A DNA stretch of 64,000 nt from Methylomonas albis (GTDB lineage: Bacteria; Pseudomonadota; Gammaproteobacteria; Methylococcales; Methylomonadaceae). A model generated the notes under the pieces. It saw only the letters and a list, made by a program, of their open reading frames with translations. It ran no database searches and was not told the origin of the DNA. The position numbers and the translations under genes were made by a program. Positions 38,967 through 49,905 of the stretch are shown one piece after another (positions within the stretch are counted from its first letter, which is position 1; each line of letters begins with the position of its first letter). The stretch is taken from contig NZ_JACXSS010000001.1 in assembly GCF_014850955.1 (NCBI RefSeq), positions 3,782,001 through 3,846,000 of the forward strand, in the 5' to 3' direction.

Positions 38967-39007
38967 TTCATTCCCCTCCCCCAATTTATTATTATGTGCC
39001 CGCTTTT

Positions 39008-39352
39008 ATGAAGATCAGCAGTTCGTGCATTTTTACAGACATTCCAGCTCAGTTGCCAATAGAATTATGCCAAACCTTGTTTAGCAAACCTAATATTCGC
39101 ATCGAGCGCATCGTTTCCAAGGGCCATAGCAGCGCCAAAGACGAATGGTACGATCAAAATCAGGACGAGTGGGTGATGTTGTTACAAGGCGAAGCACGGC
39201 TGACATTCGCCCTATCCGCGCCTGTCGACCTGAAGCCGGGCGACTATTTGCTGATTCCGGCGCATTGCCGGCATAGGGTGGATTGGACCCATCCGGACAT
39301 TGAATCTATATGGCTGGCAATCCATATTTTCGCGGAGCCGGTTGCGGAATAA
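39008..39352 (+). CDS. Cupin domain protein (114 aa)
   Basis: A small cupin: WYDQNQDEWVMLLQGEARLTF is cupin motif 1 and LKPGDYLLIPAHCRHRVDWT is motif 2, with the metal-ligand histidines partly kept (HCRHR). The first motif lacks the usual HxH, having DEW instead, typical of the group whose relatives are annotated as phosphoribosylaminoimidazole-type or capsular proteins; substrate unknown. ATG 39008 gives MKISSSCIF; a GTG at 38996 is also in frame. Divergent from the DoxX gene. Confidence 0.82.
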   Translation: MKISSSCIFTDIPAQLPIELCQTLFSKPNIRIERIVSKGHSSAKDEWYDQNQDEWVMLLQGEARLTFALSAPVDLKPGDYLLIPAHCRHRVDWTHPDIESIWLAIHIFAEPVAE

Positions 39353-39412
39353 ACGGACATTCGGCGAGAGACGACTGTCGCACCCATGGCCGGGCACGAC
39401 GAGCCAAACTGA

Positions 39413-40696
39413 TCAGCGAGGTTTAGCCACTTGCTGACGTGGTTTACGAGAACTTGGCGCACGTTTACCCTGTTCCGCCGACCGGCCGTTCTGCGGCCGT
39501 CTTGCCGGCTTGCTCGGCTGTGTCGTTTGCGGTTTCGGCTTGCTATTGGTAACCTCCAAAGACACGTTGGGATAGCCGGTATCATCGACTCGCGGGATCG
39601 GCCTTTTCAACAATTTTTCGATAGCGGCCAATAGATAGGCCTCTTCCGGATCGACTAACGAAACTGCCTGACCTTCGGCGCCAGCGCGACCGGTACGGCC
39701 GATTCGATGCACATAATCTTCCGCCACTTGTGGTAAATCGAAATTCACCACATGCGGCAATTGATCAATGTCCAAGCCGCGCGCAGCGATGTCGGTGGCA
39801 ATCAGCGCGGTAATAGAACCGTTTTTAAACTCCTCCAAGGCTCGCACCCGAGCGCCCTGGCTCTTGTCACCATGCAAGGCCGCGCAACGTATGCCATCCT
39901 TGATCAACTGCTTGGCCAAACGATCCGCGCCGTGTTTGGTACGGACGAACACCAACACTTGCTGCCAATTGCCATTGCCTATCAGATAGGACAGCAATTC
40001 GCGTTTATATTCGCGCTGAATGCCGTAGACCAACTGGGAGACAGTATCAGCCGCAGCATTGCGCTTCGCGACCGAGATTTCTACAGGATCGTTGAGAATT
40101 TGTTCCGCTAGCGCGCTAATTTCCGGGGCATACGTTGCCGAAAACATCAGATTCTGGCGTCTACTGGGCAGCAAAGCAATGATTCTGCGAATATCGCGAA
40201 TAAAGCCCATGTCCAGCATGCGATCAGCTTCATCGAGTACAAAATGTTCAACCTTAGACAAATCCAGATGCTGTTGCTGAATCAAGTCCAGCAATCGACC
40301 AGGCGTAGCAACGATAATATCGGTACCGCGCTGTATTTTTTGAATCTGTGGATTAATACTGACGCCACCGAAAATGGCTTCTGCAAAAAACGGTAAATGC
40401 TTGCCGTAGGTTCTGACGCTTTCAAAAACCTGCATCGCCAATTCGCGAGTCGGCGTTAAAATCAATACCCGAACCGGACGCGGCTTTTGCGGAAGCGGTT
40501 GTTCCTGCAACAACTGCAGTAAAGGCAAGGTAAATCCAGCGGTTTTGCCAGTGCCGGTTTGGGCGCCGGCGAGGACATCGCGGCCTTGCAAAATGACCGG
40601 AATGGCCTGCGCCTGAATCGGTGTCGGGGTTTCATAGCCTTGCTCGGCAACAGCTTTGAGAAGCTGCTCGGACAAACCCAATTCTGAAAATAACAT
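39413..40696 (-). CDS. rhlE: DEAD-box RNA helicase RhlE
   Basis: A 427-aa ATP-dependent RNA helicase in ribosome assembly and RNA turnover. Q motif [14 protein letters not shown], motif [12 protein letters not shown], motif [12 protein letters not shown], motif III SAT, motif [12 protein letters not shown]. The fold and the RhlE-specific start [13 protein letters not shown] support the symbol. The C-tail (~385-427) is Lys/Arg/Pro-rich ([19 protein letters not shown]) and basic, as usual for RhlE. ATG 40696 is in a normal context. Confidence 0.93.
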   Translation of the reverse strand: MLFSELGLSEQLLKAVAEQGYETPTPIQAQAIPVILQGRDVLAGAQTGTGKTAGFTLPLLQLLQEQPLPQKPRPVRVLILTPTRELAMQVFESVRTYGKHLPFFAEAIFGGVSINPQIQKIQRGTDIIVATPGRLLDLIQQQHLDLSKVEHFVLDEADRMLDMGFIRDIRRIIALLPSRRQNLMFSATYAPEISALAEQILNDPVEISVAKRNAAADTVSQLVYGIQREYKRELLSYLIGNGNWQQVLVFVRTKHGADRLAKQLIKDGIRCAALHGDKSQGARVRALEEFKNGSITALIATDIAARGLDIDQLPHVVNFDLPQVAEDYVHRIGRTGRAGAEGQAVSLVDPEEAYLLAAIEKLLKRPIPRVDDTGYPNVSLEVTNSKPKPQTTQPSKPARRPQNGRSAEQGKRAPSSRKPRQQVAKPR

Positions 40697-40847
40697 GCAA
40701 AAACCTTATGTTGTGCCCGTAATTAACGGGTGTATGAAAAGAAAAGATATGGCATGATAAACACACCAACAGTAGCAAAAACTGACTTTGCGCCTACACT
40801 AAACCCTCGATAGCGTAACCACGATCCTTCAGCAGAGGTCAAATCAC

Positions 40848-41210
40848 ATGAGTTTCGAGAAACGAATTCACCGTAGAGTAAAACCTAGAGGCCTGCAAGC
40901 AGGCATTATTTTCAATAGCAGAACATCCCGGGAGATTTCGCTGAATGCGGAAATTCTGGATATCAGCTACAGCGGCATCCGGGTTAAACTCCAAAACCCC
41001 ATCAGTCCCGATGTTGCCGGCAAAGTTAAAATCACCATGGTATTGCCTGAATCCGGAACGCCTTTCAGTGTACACGGCATTCTGAAACATCAACATGTCG
41101 ACTCAGAGTGCGGTCTGCACTATATCGACCACGTCGAAGGCTCTATCGACGACCTGATGTTTGAATGCGTGGAACTGGACGACACCACCGTGCTGATCAA
41201 AACCGCTTAA
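40848..41210 (+). CDS. PilZ domain c-di-GMP-binding protein
   Basis: A single-domain PilZ protein of 120 aa. The c-di-GMP-binding RRxxR is at the N-terminus (HRRVKPR) and the second motif D/NxSxxG reads LDISYSGIRVKL. AGAGG lies upstream of ATG 40848. It is likely a free c-di-GMP receptor, consistent with the GGDEF and HD-GYP genes in the window. No partner gene adjoins it. Confidence 0.9.
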   Translation: MSFEKRIHRRVKPRGLQAGIIFNSRTSREISLNAEILDISYSGIRVKLQNPISPDVAGKVKITMVLPESGTPFSVHGILKHQHVDSECGLHYIDHVEGSIDDLMFECVELDDTTVLIKTA

Positions 41211-41263
41211 TCGTCATCCCGGCAAAAAACGGCGCCTGCTCGCCGTAAATCGCTGTCGGCAAG

Positions 41264-44026
41264 TTAGCTGGTAATCACAAACCGCACCGCATCCAGCCGC
41301 AACTGGGTTTCCTGTATGCTTTCGTGCGATAGCATGGTCATTTCTTTGAGCTGCTCGATTTCCTGCTCCTTGATACCTGGATTGATCTTTTTCAGCCGCA
41401 CCAGACGTTTGATTTCGCCGGTTAGTGTCGCAATCATCTGATTACTGCTTTCCGCTATCAATTTCTGCATTTGCGCGTCTGCCAGCTGTTCCGCAACTTT
41501 GATCATGTCCTGAATATGCTGACGCTGGCTGTTCAAAAACTGGCTGATTTGCGCCTTATCGAAACTATCGCCGGTCTCGACCAAGCTGTCGTGGCCAATC
41601 ACGGACGTTAGATCTTTTTTATGTTGATCGACTAAAACGCGCAGCGGTGTATGCGGTAAAAATCGGCCAATTTGCAGCTCGGCAGGTGCACTGCATTCCG
41701 CAACAAACAGTAGCTCCAACAGGAATTGGCCGGCTTTCAGTTGCGGATGTTTGACTACACTAACCGCAGCATTGCCGGTCTCGCTAGACAACACCAAATC
41801 CATAGCTGACAAAACCATAGGATGTTCGGCGGTCAGAAATTGCATGTCTTCCCTGGCCAGCGCAATGTCGCGATTGATGGTTACCGTCAAACCGTCGTCC
41901 TGCAGCATAGGGAAATGGGCAATACGCAGATTTTCGCTGGGCCACAGAATATGGCAATCGCGCGAGTGATCTTCAACATCGACACCATAACAGTCGAACA
42001 TGGCTTCCATAAAAGGCCACAAACGACCATCGCATTCGCCGGCACTGATCTCTTCCACCAACCGCGCGGCTTCTTGCGGCCGGCAAGAATTCAGCTCTAA
42101 CAGCAAGTCGCGGCCCTTATGCAGCTCGTCTTCCACTTGGCTGTTCAAAGCTTTTGTATGGGCGATCAAGGCCTCGACTGCCGCCGGATCGCGACTGACC
42201 AATGCGCTATCGCGAGCATCACCCAGTAATTTCAAGACTTGCGCGGCGCCGGAACAATTATGGCGAAATGCATCCAAACCTTCATCGTACCAGCGGAATA
42301 ACACCTGCTGAGCACTATCAAGCAGATACGGAATATGAATTTGAATCACATGCTTCTGGCCGATCCGGTCCAAACGACCTATCCGTTGCTGCAGCAAATC
42401 CGGATTTTCCGGTAGGTCGAACAGAAACAGATGACGCACGAATTGAAAATTGCGACCTTCACTGCCGATCTCGGAACAAATCAGTACTTGCGCCCGGCTC
42501 TCTTCATCGGCAAAAAACGCCGCCGCCCGGTCGCGCTCGACGATACTCATACCTTCATGAAACACCGCTGCAGTGTGTCCGACATGCTGCCGCAAACATT
42601 GCTCCAGCTGAATCGCGGTTTCAGCGCGCTTACAGATCAACAGCGCTTTTTCGTTGCCTAAGGCTTTCAGCTGCCCAATCAACCACTGCAGATACGGACT
42701 GTTAGCCAAATCCGCAGCCTCATCACCTTGCAGCGGATAAGCATAGCGTTGCCGATCCGGAAAACCCTGTACGGTTTGCCGAGAGTTTCTAAATAAAATT
42801 CGGCCGGTGCCATGGTGATCAAGCAACAATTTGATCAATTCTTCCCGAGCATTGGCTTCAACGTCGTTGACCTGTTGCAGCAACTTATCAACATTATCCT
42901 GCTTTAATAAGTTTTTCAGTTGGCCTTGCTGTTCGGCATCCAGCGCTTCGCCGGAAATCAGCCAATTGGCCAGTCTGGCCACCGGTTCAAACTGACTTTC
43001 TTCCCGCAAAAACTGCTCGAATCGGTAAAAGCGGTCGGGATCGAGCAAGCGCAAACGCGCAAAATGGCTTTCCTTACCCAATTGCTCGGGCGTCGCGGTC
43101 AACAAAATCAGACCGGGAGACGCCAAGGCTAATTGCTCGACAAATAGATAATCGGCGCTGGGTGCCTCTTCGCTCCATTCCAGATGATGCGCTTCATCGA
43201 CCACTACCAGATCCCAACCGGCATCCAAGGCTTGTTGCTGGCGATGCACGGAATCGGCAAAGAAGCGCTGGCTGCACAATACCAATTGCTCGCTGAGAAA
43301 CGGGTTCTCGTCCGGACTGGCAAAGCAGCGGCTTTCGTCAAAAATACTAAAGCGCAGATTGAAGCGGCGCAGCATCTCCACCAACCATTGATGCAGCAAG
43401 CTTTCCGGCACCAAAATCAACACACGATTGCTTAAGCCATTGATCAAGCGATGCTGAATGATCAAACCCGCTTCTATGGTTTTACCCAAACCCACTTCGT
43501 CGGCCAACATAATGCGCGGTAAGGCTCGACTGGCGGCTTGATGGGCAATGTATAACTGATGTGGAATCAGCGAAGCCCGCGCGCCCTGCAAGCCTTTGGT
43601 AGCCGCCTGTTGGTGCTGTTGCTGACGCAGCCAGGTTTCGTAGCGTAATAAAAACCAGGCTGTCGGATCGAATTGGCCGGTAAACAAACGGTCTTGCGGT
43701 TTGTTAAATTGAATATGATGGTTAAGCTCCATCTCGTCGATTTGCTGCAACTGACCGTCTGCATCGATACCAATATAGGTCAATAAACCATCGTGCGTTT
43801 GCACCTGCTGCACGCTAAGCTTTGCATAGTCCGCAGACTCGATCACATCGCCTTCGTTGAACTGGACACGGGTCAAAGGCGCGTTATCTCTGGCGTACAC
43901 CCGTCTGTCGCCAGTCGCTAAAAACAGTACGGTGACGCGGTTAAATTCCGCATCCACCACCATACCCAAACCGAGTTCCGATTCGGTATTACTAATCCAG
44001 CGTTGGCCGGGGATAAACTCATTCAT
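41264..44026 (-). CDS. rapA: RNA polymerase-associated helicase RapA
   Basis: A 920-aa Swi2/Snf2 ATPase that recycles RNA polymerase during transcription. The N-terminus has the tandem Tudor-like region (MNEFIPGQRWISNTESELGLG). Motif I is MLADEVGLGKTIEAGLI, motif II VVDEAHHLEWS, and the C-terminal helicase half contains QVLICSEIGSEGRNFQF and QQRIGRLDRIGQ. The length is close to E. coli RapA (968), with the difference in the C-terminal third. The C-terminal RapA-specific region (~600-920) is present. It is an isolated minus-strand gene. Confidence 0.96.
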   Translation of the reverse strand: MNEFIPGQRWISNTESELGLGMVVDAEFNRVTVLFLATGDRRVYARDNAPLTRVQFNEGDVIESADYAKLSVQQVQTHDGLLTYIGIDADGQLQQIDEMELNHHIQFNKPQDRLFTGQFDPTAWFLLRYETWLRQQQHQQAATKGLQGARASLIPHQLYIAHQAASRALPRIMLADEVGLGKTIEAGLIIQHRLINGLSNRVLILVPESLLHQWLVEMLRRFNLRFSIFDESRCFASPDENPFLSEQLVLCSQRFFADSVHRQQQALDAGWDLVVVDEAHHLEWSEEAPSADYLFVEQLALASPGLILLTATPEQLGKESHFARLRLLDPDRFYRFEQFLREESQFEPVARLANWLISGEALDAEQQGQLKNLLKQDNVDKLLQQVNDVEANAREELIKLLLDHHGTGRILFRNSRQTVQGFPDRQRYAYPLQGDEAADLANSPYLQWLIGQLKALGNEKALLICKRAETAIQLEQCLRQHVGHTAAVFHEGMSIVERDRAAAFFADEESRAQVLICSEIGSEGRNFQFVRHLFLFDLPENPDLLQQRIGRLDRIGQKHVIQIHIPYLLDSAQQVLFRWYDEGLDAFRHNCSGAAQVLKLLGDARDSALVSRDPAAVEALIAHTKALNSQVEDELHKGRDLLLELNSCRPQEAARLVEEISAGECDGRLWPFMEAMFDCYGVDVEDHSRDCHILWPSENLRIAHFPMLQDDGLTVTINRDIALAREDMQFLTAEHPMVLSAMDLVLSSETGNAAVSVVKHPQLKAGQFLLELLFVAECSAPAELQIGRFLPHTPLRVLVDQHKKDLTSVIGHDSLVETGDSFDKAQISQFLNSQRQHIQDMIKVAEQLADAQMQKLIAESSNQMIATLTGEIKRLVRLKKINPGIKEQEIEQLKEMTMLSHESIQETQLRLDAVRFVITS

Positions 44027-44224
44027 GTGTTACTTCTTGGAAATTTAATTCGACTTTAAAAGCGCTGCTTAAAGCAGCCGGGATGATATAAAAAGCGGAT
44101 TAATTCATGATTAATTTGTCGGGGAAAAAGAATCGAGAATTTCAGCAATGCTTGAAAACATGTTTAAATTTAGCAGAATGCTCATATCTTCAATGCTCTA
44201 AAACTCATCATTATCAGGAATAGC

Positions 44225-44662
44225 ATGGCCAAGCCAATCACACCGTTGTTAGCCGCCGATATTTTGATCGAATTGATCGATCATCCGCAGCGCCCTTTCG
44301 TGTTGATAGAACGGAAATATCCACCCTTCGGCTGGGCTGTGCCCGGCGGGTTTGTCGACGTCGGCGAAACGCTCGAGCACGCGGCAATCCGCGAAGCCAA
44401 GGAAGAAACCTGCCTGGATGTAGAACTCATCGTCTTGCTGGGCCTTTACTCCAATCCGCAACGCGACCCGCGCAATCACACTGTCACTGCCGTGTATCTG
44501 GCGCAGGCTCACGGTACGCCAATGGCGGCAGACGATGCTAAGAACTATGGACTCTTCGGCTTTGACAATCTACCAAGCTTGTTGGCTTTCGATCACGCGC
44601 AAGTAATAGCGGACTACCGCCATTATAAACTGACTGGCGAGGTAACGCCTCTACGAATATAA
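44225..44662 (+). CDS. Nudix hydrolase
   Basis: A 145-aa cytosolic hydrolase with the Nudix box in [20 protein letters not shown] followed by ETCLDVELI; the usual Gly before the last aliphatic residue is Cys. Upstream text [19 protein letters not shown] fits the ADP-ribose pyrophosphatase-like group, and [16 protein letters not shown] fits the same. Substrate is not decidable. ATG 44225 follows AGGAATAGC. Convergent with dapB. Confidence 0.93.
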   Translation: MAKPITPLLAADILIELIDHPQRPFVLIERKYPPFGWAVPGGFVDVGETLEHAAIREAKEETCLDVELIVLLGLYSNPQRDPRNHTVTAVYLAQAHGTPMAADDAKNYGLFGFDNLPSLLAFDHAQVIADYRHYKLTGEVTPLRI

Positions 44663-44706
44663 GCCTTAGCTGATTCAGCGGCGTGCAGACAAGGTTTAAG
44701 ACCTGA

Positions 44707-45516
<810 letters not shown>

Positions 45517-46656
45517 TTATCCTGTTAACTTGTCGAAAAAGCTTTTAACGCCATCCATCCAGCCATGCTCTTGCGGACTGTGATGCTTGCCGCCACCGGA
45601 CAGGGATTCACCGAGCTTTTCGATCATGGATTTCTGTTCCTTAGTCAGATGTACCGGGGTTTCCAGTTGCACCTTACATAACAAATCGCCTACCAAACCG
45701 CCTCTAACCGGTTTAACGCCTTTACCGCGCAAACGGAACATTCTGCCGGTCTGGGTTTCCGGCGGAATTTTCAACATGACCTTACCGTCCAGGGTAGGAA
45801 CTTGCAGTTCGCCGCCCAAGCATGCCATCGAAAAACTGATTGGCACTTCGCAGTATAGATTGGCGCCGTCGCGGGTAAAGATCGGGTGATCCTTAACCTG
45901 CACTTGCACATACAAGTCCCCTGCCGGACCACCGTTCGCCCCCGCTTCACCCTCTCCTGCCAAACGAATCCGGTCGCCTGTATCGACACCGGCCGGTACT
46001 TTGACATTGAGGGTTTTGGTTTCCTGGGTTCGACCTTGTCCATAGCATTTCGGGCAAGGATCCTTGATTTGCTTGCCAGTACCGCGGCAGGTAGGACAGG
46101 TTTGTTGCACCGAGAAAAAGCCTTGCTGCATCCTAACCTGACCGTGACCATGACAGGTAGAGCACGTTACCGGACTGCTGCCTTTTTTGGCGCCACTGCC
46201 ATTACACTCGACGCAAGCGACCAATACCGGCACTTTAACGGTCGCTTCAGTGCCGCCGACCGCTTCTTCCAGGGTTAATTCCAGGTTATAGCGTAAGTCG
46301 GCACCGCGCTGCACGCTGCTACGCTGCTGGCGGCCACCACCAAAAATATCGCCAAAAACATCGCCGAAAATATCGCTAAAGTTCTCCGCGCCGCTAAAGC
46401 CGCCGCGACCGCCCCCCATTGAAGAATCGACGCCGGCATGACCGAATTGGTCATAGGCCGCGCGTTTTTTAGGGTCGGACAAAATCTCGTAAGCTTCCTT
46501 GACCAGCTTGAATTTTTTCTCGGCCTCTTCCGGATTATCGTTATTTCTATCGGGATGAAACTTCATCGCCATCTTGCGATAGCTCTTCTTAATCTCGGCT
46601 TCGCTCGCGTTGCGATCCAATTCCAGCAGTTTGTAAAAATCTTCTTTTGCGGCCAT
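45517..46656 (-). CDS. dnaJ: Chaperone DnaJ
   Basis: Co-chaperone that stimulates DnaK ATPase. The 379-aa full-length type: J domain with His34-Pro35-Asp36 in KFHPDRN, Gly/Phe-rich region ([13 protein letters not shown]), four zinc-finger repeats ([32 protein letters not shown]), C-terminal substrate-binding domains and a basic tail. Directly before dapB. It is separated from dnaK by the ~1.2 kb accessory segment, unlike the usual adjacency. Confidence 0.97.
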   Translation of the reverse strand: MAAKEDFYKLLELDRNASEAEIKKSYRKMAMKFHPDRNNDNPEEAEKKFKLVKEAYEILSDPKKRAAYDQFGHAGVDSSMGGGRGGFSGAENFSDIFGDVFGDIFGGGRQQRSSVQRGADLRYNLELTLEEAVGGTEATVKVPVLVACVECNGSGAKKGSSPVTCSTCHGHGQVRMQQGFFSVQQTCPTCRGTGKQIKDPCPKCYGQGRTQETKTLNVKVPAGVDTGDRIRLAGEGEAGANGGPAGDLYVQVQVKDHPIFTRDGANLYCEVPISFSMACLGGELQVPTLDGKVMLKIPPETQTGRMFRLRGKGVKPVRGGLVGDLLCKVQLETPVHLTKEQKSMIEKLGESLSGGGKHHSPQEHGWMDGVKSFFDKLTG

Positions 46657-46698
46657 TTAAATGTCTTCGGTATTATTATTCAGTATTGATATATTCAG

Positions 46699-46992
46699 TT
46701 ATAACCGACCCAACCAATAATCGGGCCTTCTTTTTTTATGCGAAACCGCCAAAACTTGTACACCGGCATGATTATCCCTAAAGATAATTCTCTAAGGAAA
46801 TTTAAGCAGGGAAACCACTCGGATATTAGGCTTTCGCTCAATTCGATAACGTCCCGGCATATCGGCAACGCTAATCATAAAACTCTCAAACTCCGCCAAA
46901 TATACCGCACCTAAACCTGGCTGCCTTGATTCGTAAAATCCGATAATTTCTAAATGTTCATGCTGAGCGCCGGGGTGAAATCGATAGTTCAT
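46699..46992 (-). pseudogene. ParE/RelE-type toxin inactivated by a nonsense codon
   Basis: The first 66 codons read MNYRFHPGAQHEHLEIIGFY and then ADMPGRYRIERKPNIRVVSL, LLKFP, a RelE/ParE toxin. An in-frame TAG then stops it. Immediately after it the same frame continues RIIFRDNHAGVQVLAVSHKK and RRPDYWLGRL before a TAA at 46699-46701, which is the normal toxin C-terminus (family: ...LLKFPYxIxYR...RRPGYW). One TAT/TAC-to-TAG change therefore truncated a 97-residue toxin by its last third, which holds the catalytic/basic region. Its ATG overlaps the antitoxin stop by 4 nt. Confidence 0.88.
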
Positions 46993-47213
46993 TTCAACAA
47001 CAACCGCGCTTTAGCGCTGACGTCCTCCGCTGAAATCAATTCGACAAAACCTTGATCTATTTCATCGGCACGTCGTTGAGCCTCATCCAGCCAAGCTTCA
47101 TGCAATTCAGTATCGGTGAGGTTTTCTAAGCTTAACAATAAATTATGAGCAAGTTTAGCGCGTTCCGCCGCAGGAAGATGAAGGGCTTCGCGTTCGATTA
47201 CTGTGCTATCCAT
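46989..47213 (-). CDS. Addiction-module antitoxin (RelB/ParD-like)
   Basis: A 74-aa acidic antitoxin-like protein: MDSTVIEREALHLPAAERAK, LAHNLLLSLE, EAWLDEAQRRADEIDQGFVE and AKARLLLK, matching the short addiction-module component group found before RelE/ParE toxins. Start at ATG 47213 with GAGGTGAG 5 nt upstream; a GTG three codons earlier is less likely. It remains intact while its overlapping toxin is broken. Confidence 0.85.
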   Translation of the reverse strand: MDSTVIEREALHLPAAERAKLAHNLLLSLENLTDTELHEAWLDEAQRRADEIDQGFVELISAEDVSAKARLLLK

Positions 47214-47249
47214 AATTCTCACCTCGAAAAATACCTTGGAAGTTTGTAC

Positions 47250-47435
47250 TCAATCAAACACGCGATCAAAATGTTTTTCGACTTCCTCGTGGGAAACAGT
47301 CCCTTCGGTTTCTGCCCTAGCGATTCCTTGCTGAATTTTAGCAATGACATAAAGGTGATATTGAATATCCTCATAACTGCTTTCTTCAGGCAATTTATTC
47401 AGCAATTCTTTGACTTCCGATACAGCGGTTTGCAT
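47250..47435 (-). CDS. Second antitoxin-like small protein
   Basis: 61 aa reading MQTAVSEVKELLNKLPEESS, EDIQYHLYVIAKIQQGIARA and EGTVSHEEVEKHF. This text is typical of short orphan-type antitoxins that accompany RelE/ParE toxins. No toxin lies next to it: the neighbour on the downstream side is the RelB-like gene, giving two antitoxin-type genes in tandem. Start at 47435 is preferred over 47441, with AAGGATGG upstream. Confidence 0.65.
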   Translation of the reverse strand: MQTAVSEVKELLNKLPEESSYEDIQYHLYVIAKIQQGIARAETEGTVSHEEVEKHFDRVFD

Positions 47436-47454
47436 ACCCATCCTTCACACAAAC

Positions 47455-47476
47455 AAAAAGGTACGCGATGCGTACC
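47455..47476 (-). terminator. Terminator of the GrlR-like gene
   Basis: The perfect 7-bp stem GGTACGC / GCGTACC with a 3-nt loop (47460-47476), read on the minus strand, is followed by TTTTT (A-run 47455-47459 on the plus strand). It lies 9 nt beyond the stop of the GrlR-like gene and separates it from the antitoxin genes. Confidence 0.8.
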
Positions 47477-47485
47477 CTACATGGC

Positions 47486-47827
47486 TCATGGATTTGGAAG
47501 TTCCGCTTGGCGATAGGCTCTAATAGTAATTTTCCTCGAGCTGTCTTCTACGACAAAACCAGACAATATCAACTCCTGACTATCTGGCTTGCCAGTAACT
47601 TTGAGGGTAAAACTGTCTAAACCGACGGAAGAAACCATTCCAGGAACATTGGCATATTTGCGCACATTAATTTCTGCATAAATATCACCGTTTTCGACCT
47701 GGTAACTACCAACATAAATCATGCTGCTATCACCACCAAAAACACGGCCAGTTTCAAATACTACGACACCATTTCCAGAAATATTGAAATTCGAGCTAAA
47801 TTCAACCGACCATAGAGCTTCCAACAT
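47486..47827 (-). CDS. GrlR-like regulatory protein
   Basis: 113 aa resembling GrlR, an anti-activator of type III secretion regulation in enteropathogens: LEALWSVEFSSNFNISGNGV, VFETGRVFGGDSSMIYVGSY and QVENGDIYAEINVR match the beta-barrel-like core that binds the partner. Also called negative regulator GrlR. No GrlA or T3SS genes are nearby, so the role is probably different here. Isolated by terminators on both sides, it may be an accessory arrival. Confidence 0.8.
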   Translation of the reverse strand: MLEALWSVEFSSNFNISGNGVVVFETGRVFGGDSSMIYVGSYQVENGDIYAEINVRKYANVPGMVSSVGLDSFTLKVTGKPDSQELILSGFVVEDSSRKITIRAYRQAELPNP

Positions 47828-47864
47828 ATTTAGTCCTTGTTCCTAATATTTAACACATAAGACG

Positions 47865-47890
47865 GAAAACGGACGGCTTTCGCCGCCCGT
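47865..47890 (-). terminator. Terminator of dnaK
   Basis: Read on the minus strand, ACGGGCGGC-GAAA-GCCGTCCGT forms a 9-bp stem with one G-U pair (47869-47890), followed by TTTT (47865-47868). It ends 9 nt from the dnaK stop and isolates dnaK from the accessory genes. Confidence 0.7.
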
Positions 47891-47899
47891 CCTACGTTA

Positions 47900-49834
47900 T
47901 TACTTCTTATCGTCCTTAACCTCTTCAAACTCCGCATCGACCACATTGTGATCTTCCTCCGCAGCAGCTTCTGCCGCGCCAGCTGCATGCCCAGCCTCGG
48001 CGCCGCCTTCCGCGCCTTTTTGCGCATAGACTCGTTCGGCCAACTTGCCGGACAATTCGGTCAAGGCGTGGGTTTTAGCTTCGATGGCGTCTTTGTCGTC
48101 GCTTTTCAGCACGGCATGCAAGTCCTTGATCGCCGATTCGATGGCCGATTTTTCGTCGCTACCGACTTGGTCGCCCAGCTCTTTCATCGACTTTTCGGTG
48201 GCGTGTATCATGCCTTCCGCCGAATTACGCGCAGACACCAACTCTTTCAGTTTGCGATCTTCGTCGGCGTGCAATTCCGCATCTCTTACCATGCGTTCGA
48301 CTTCGTCATCGGATAAGCCGCTGGAAGCTTTAATCACGATGGATTGTTTCTTGCCAGTGGCTTTGTCTTTAGCGGAAACATTCAAGATACCGTTGGCATC
48401 GATGTCGAACGACACTTCGATTTGCGGGATGCCGCGCGGTGCGGGTGGAATGTCCTGCAAATCAAAACGACCCAGTGACTTGTTACCGGCCGCCACTTCA
48501 CGCTCACCTTGCAATACATGCACGGTCACTGCAGTTTGATTGTCGTCCGCAGTCGAGAAGGTTTGCGATGCATTGGTTGGGATCGTGGTGTTTTTCTCGA
48601 TCAGCTTGGTCATCACGCCACCCAGGGTTTCGATACCCAAAGACAGTGGTGTTACATCCAACAGCAGCACGTCTTTAACGTCGCCACCTAATACACCAGC
48701 CTGAATCGCCGCACCCAAGGCCACTGCCTCGTCAGGGTTGACGTCTTTGCGCGGTTCTTTACCAAACAATTCTTTAACAAAAGCCTGTACTTTAGGCATA
48801 CGGCTTTGACCACCGACCAAAATCACATCGTTGATTTTAGATGTGGAGATCCCCGCGTCTTTAATCGCTTGCAAGCAAGGGCCTTTGGTTCTTTCGACCA
48901 ACTCGTCAACCAGCGACTCCAGCTTGGCACGGGTCAGTTTGACGTTCAAATGTTTAGGGCCAGCCGCATCCGCGGTGATGTAAGGCAGATTGATGTCGGT
49001 TTGCTCGGCTGAAGACAACTCGATTTTGGCTTTTTCCGCTGATTCTTTCAACCGTTGCAACGCCAAAGGATCGTTGTGCAGATCAATGCCGGTATCACGT
49101 TTAAATTCACCTGCCAAAAATTCGATAATGCGCAAGTCAAAGTCTTCACCGCCCAGGAAGGTATCGCCATTGGTGGCCAATACTTCGAACTGGTGCTCGC
49201 CTTCGATTTCAGCGATTTCGATGATTGAAATATCGAAGGTACCGCCGCCCAAATCGTAAACCGCGATGGTGGTATCGCCTTTAGGCTTGTCCATACCAAA
49301 GGCCAACGCTGCTGCGGTCGGTTCGTTGATGATACGTTTTACGTCCAGGCCGGCAATCCGGCCGGCATCTTTGGTCGCTTGACGTTGCGAGTCATTGAAG
49401 TAAGCCGGCACGGTAATGACCGCTTCGGTCACTTCTTCACCCAAAAACGCTTCGGCGTCTTTTTTCAGCTTCATCAACACGCGTGATGACACTTCAGGTG
49501 GCGCCATTTTTTTACCGTGGCATTCTACCCAGGCGTCGCCGTTGTTGGCTTCCATGATTTTGTAAGGCACCATTTTGATGTCTTTTTGTACCGCATCTTC
49601 TTTGAAGCGGCGGCCGATCAAACGTTTGATCGCGAACAAAGTGTTTTCAGGGTTGGTTACCGCCTGACGTTTGGCGGACTGGCCGACCAACACTTCGTTG
49701 TCGCCTGTGAAGGCGATGATGGAGGGCGTCGTACGCGCGCCTTCGCTGTTTTCGATGACCCGCGCGGTGCCGTTTTCCAGTACTGCGACGCAGGAGTTGG
49801 TGGTTCCCAAATCGATGCCGATCATTTTGCCCAT
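47900..49834 (-). CDS. dnaK: Chaperone DnaK (Hsp70)
   Basis: ATP-driven folding chaperone of 644 aa. The nucleotide-binding domain has [14 protein letters not shown] at the N-terminus, [14 protein letters not shown] and VGGQSRMP. The substrate domain begins near residue 390 ([16 protein letters not shown]). The lid ends in the usual acidic tail FEEVKDDKK. Length and motifs are fully standard. It lies between grpE and the accessory segment; expression with grpE is likely under the hrcA/CIRCE control. Confidence 0.98.
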   Translation of the reverse strand: MGKMIGIDLGTTNSCVAVLENGTARVIENSEGARTTPSIIAFTGDNEVLVGQSAKRQAVTNPENTLFAIKRLIGRRFKEDAVQKDIKMVPYKIMEANNGDAWVECHGKKMAPPEVSSRVLMKLKKDAEAFLGEEVTEAVITVPAYFNDSQRQATKDAGRIAGLDVKRIINEPTAAALAFGMDKPKGDTTIAVYDLGGGTFDISIIEIAEIEGEHQFEVLATNGDTFLGGEDFDLRIIEFLAGEFKRDTGIDLHNDPLALQRLKESAEKAKIELSSAEQTDINLPYITADAAGPKHLNVKLTRAKLESLVDELVERTKGPCLQAIKDAGISTSKINDVILVGGQSRMPKVQAFVKELFGKEPRKDVNPDEAVALGAAIQAGVLGGDVKDVLLLDVTPLSLGIETLGGVMTKLIEKNTTIPTNASQTFSTADDNQTAVTVHVLQGEREVAAGNKSLGRFDLQDIPPAPRGIPQIEVSFDIDANGILNVSAKDKATGKKQSIVIKASSGLSDDEVERMVRDAELHADEDRKLKELVSARNSAEGMIHATEKSMKELGDQVGSDEKSAIESAIKDLHAVLKSDDKDAIEAKTHALTELSGKLAERVYAQKGAEGGAEAGHAAGAAEAAAEEDHNVVDAEFEEVKDDKK

Positions 49835-49905
49835 TGATATTCTCCAGACTTGAATAGGTAATAAATTAAAAAGTTGTTAGTGATATGTGGTTGATCGAAT
49901 TAATT

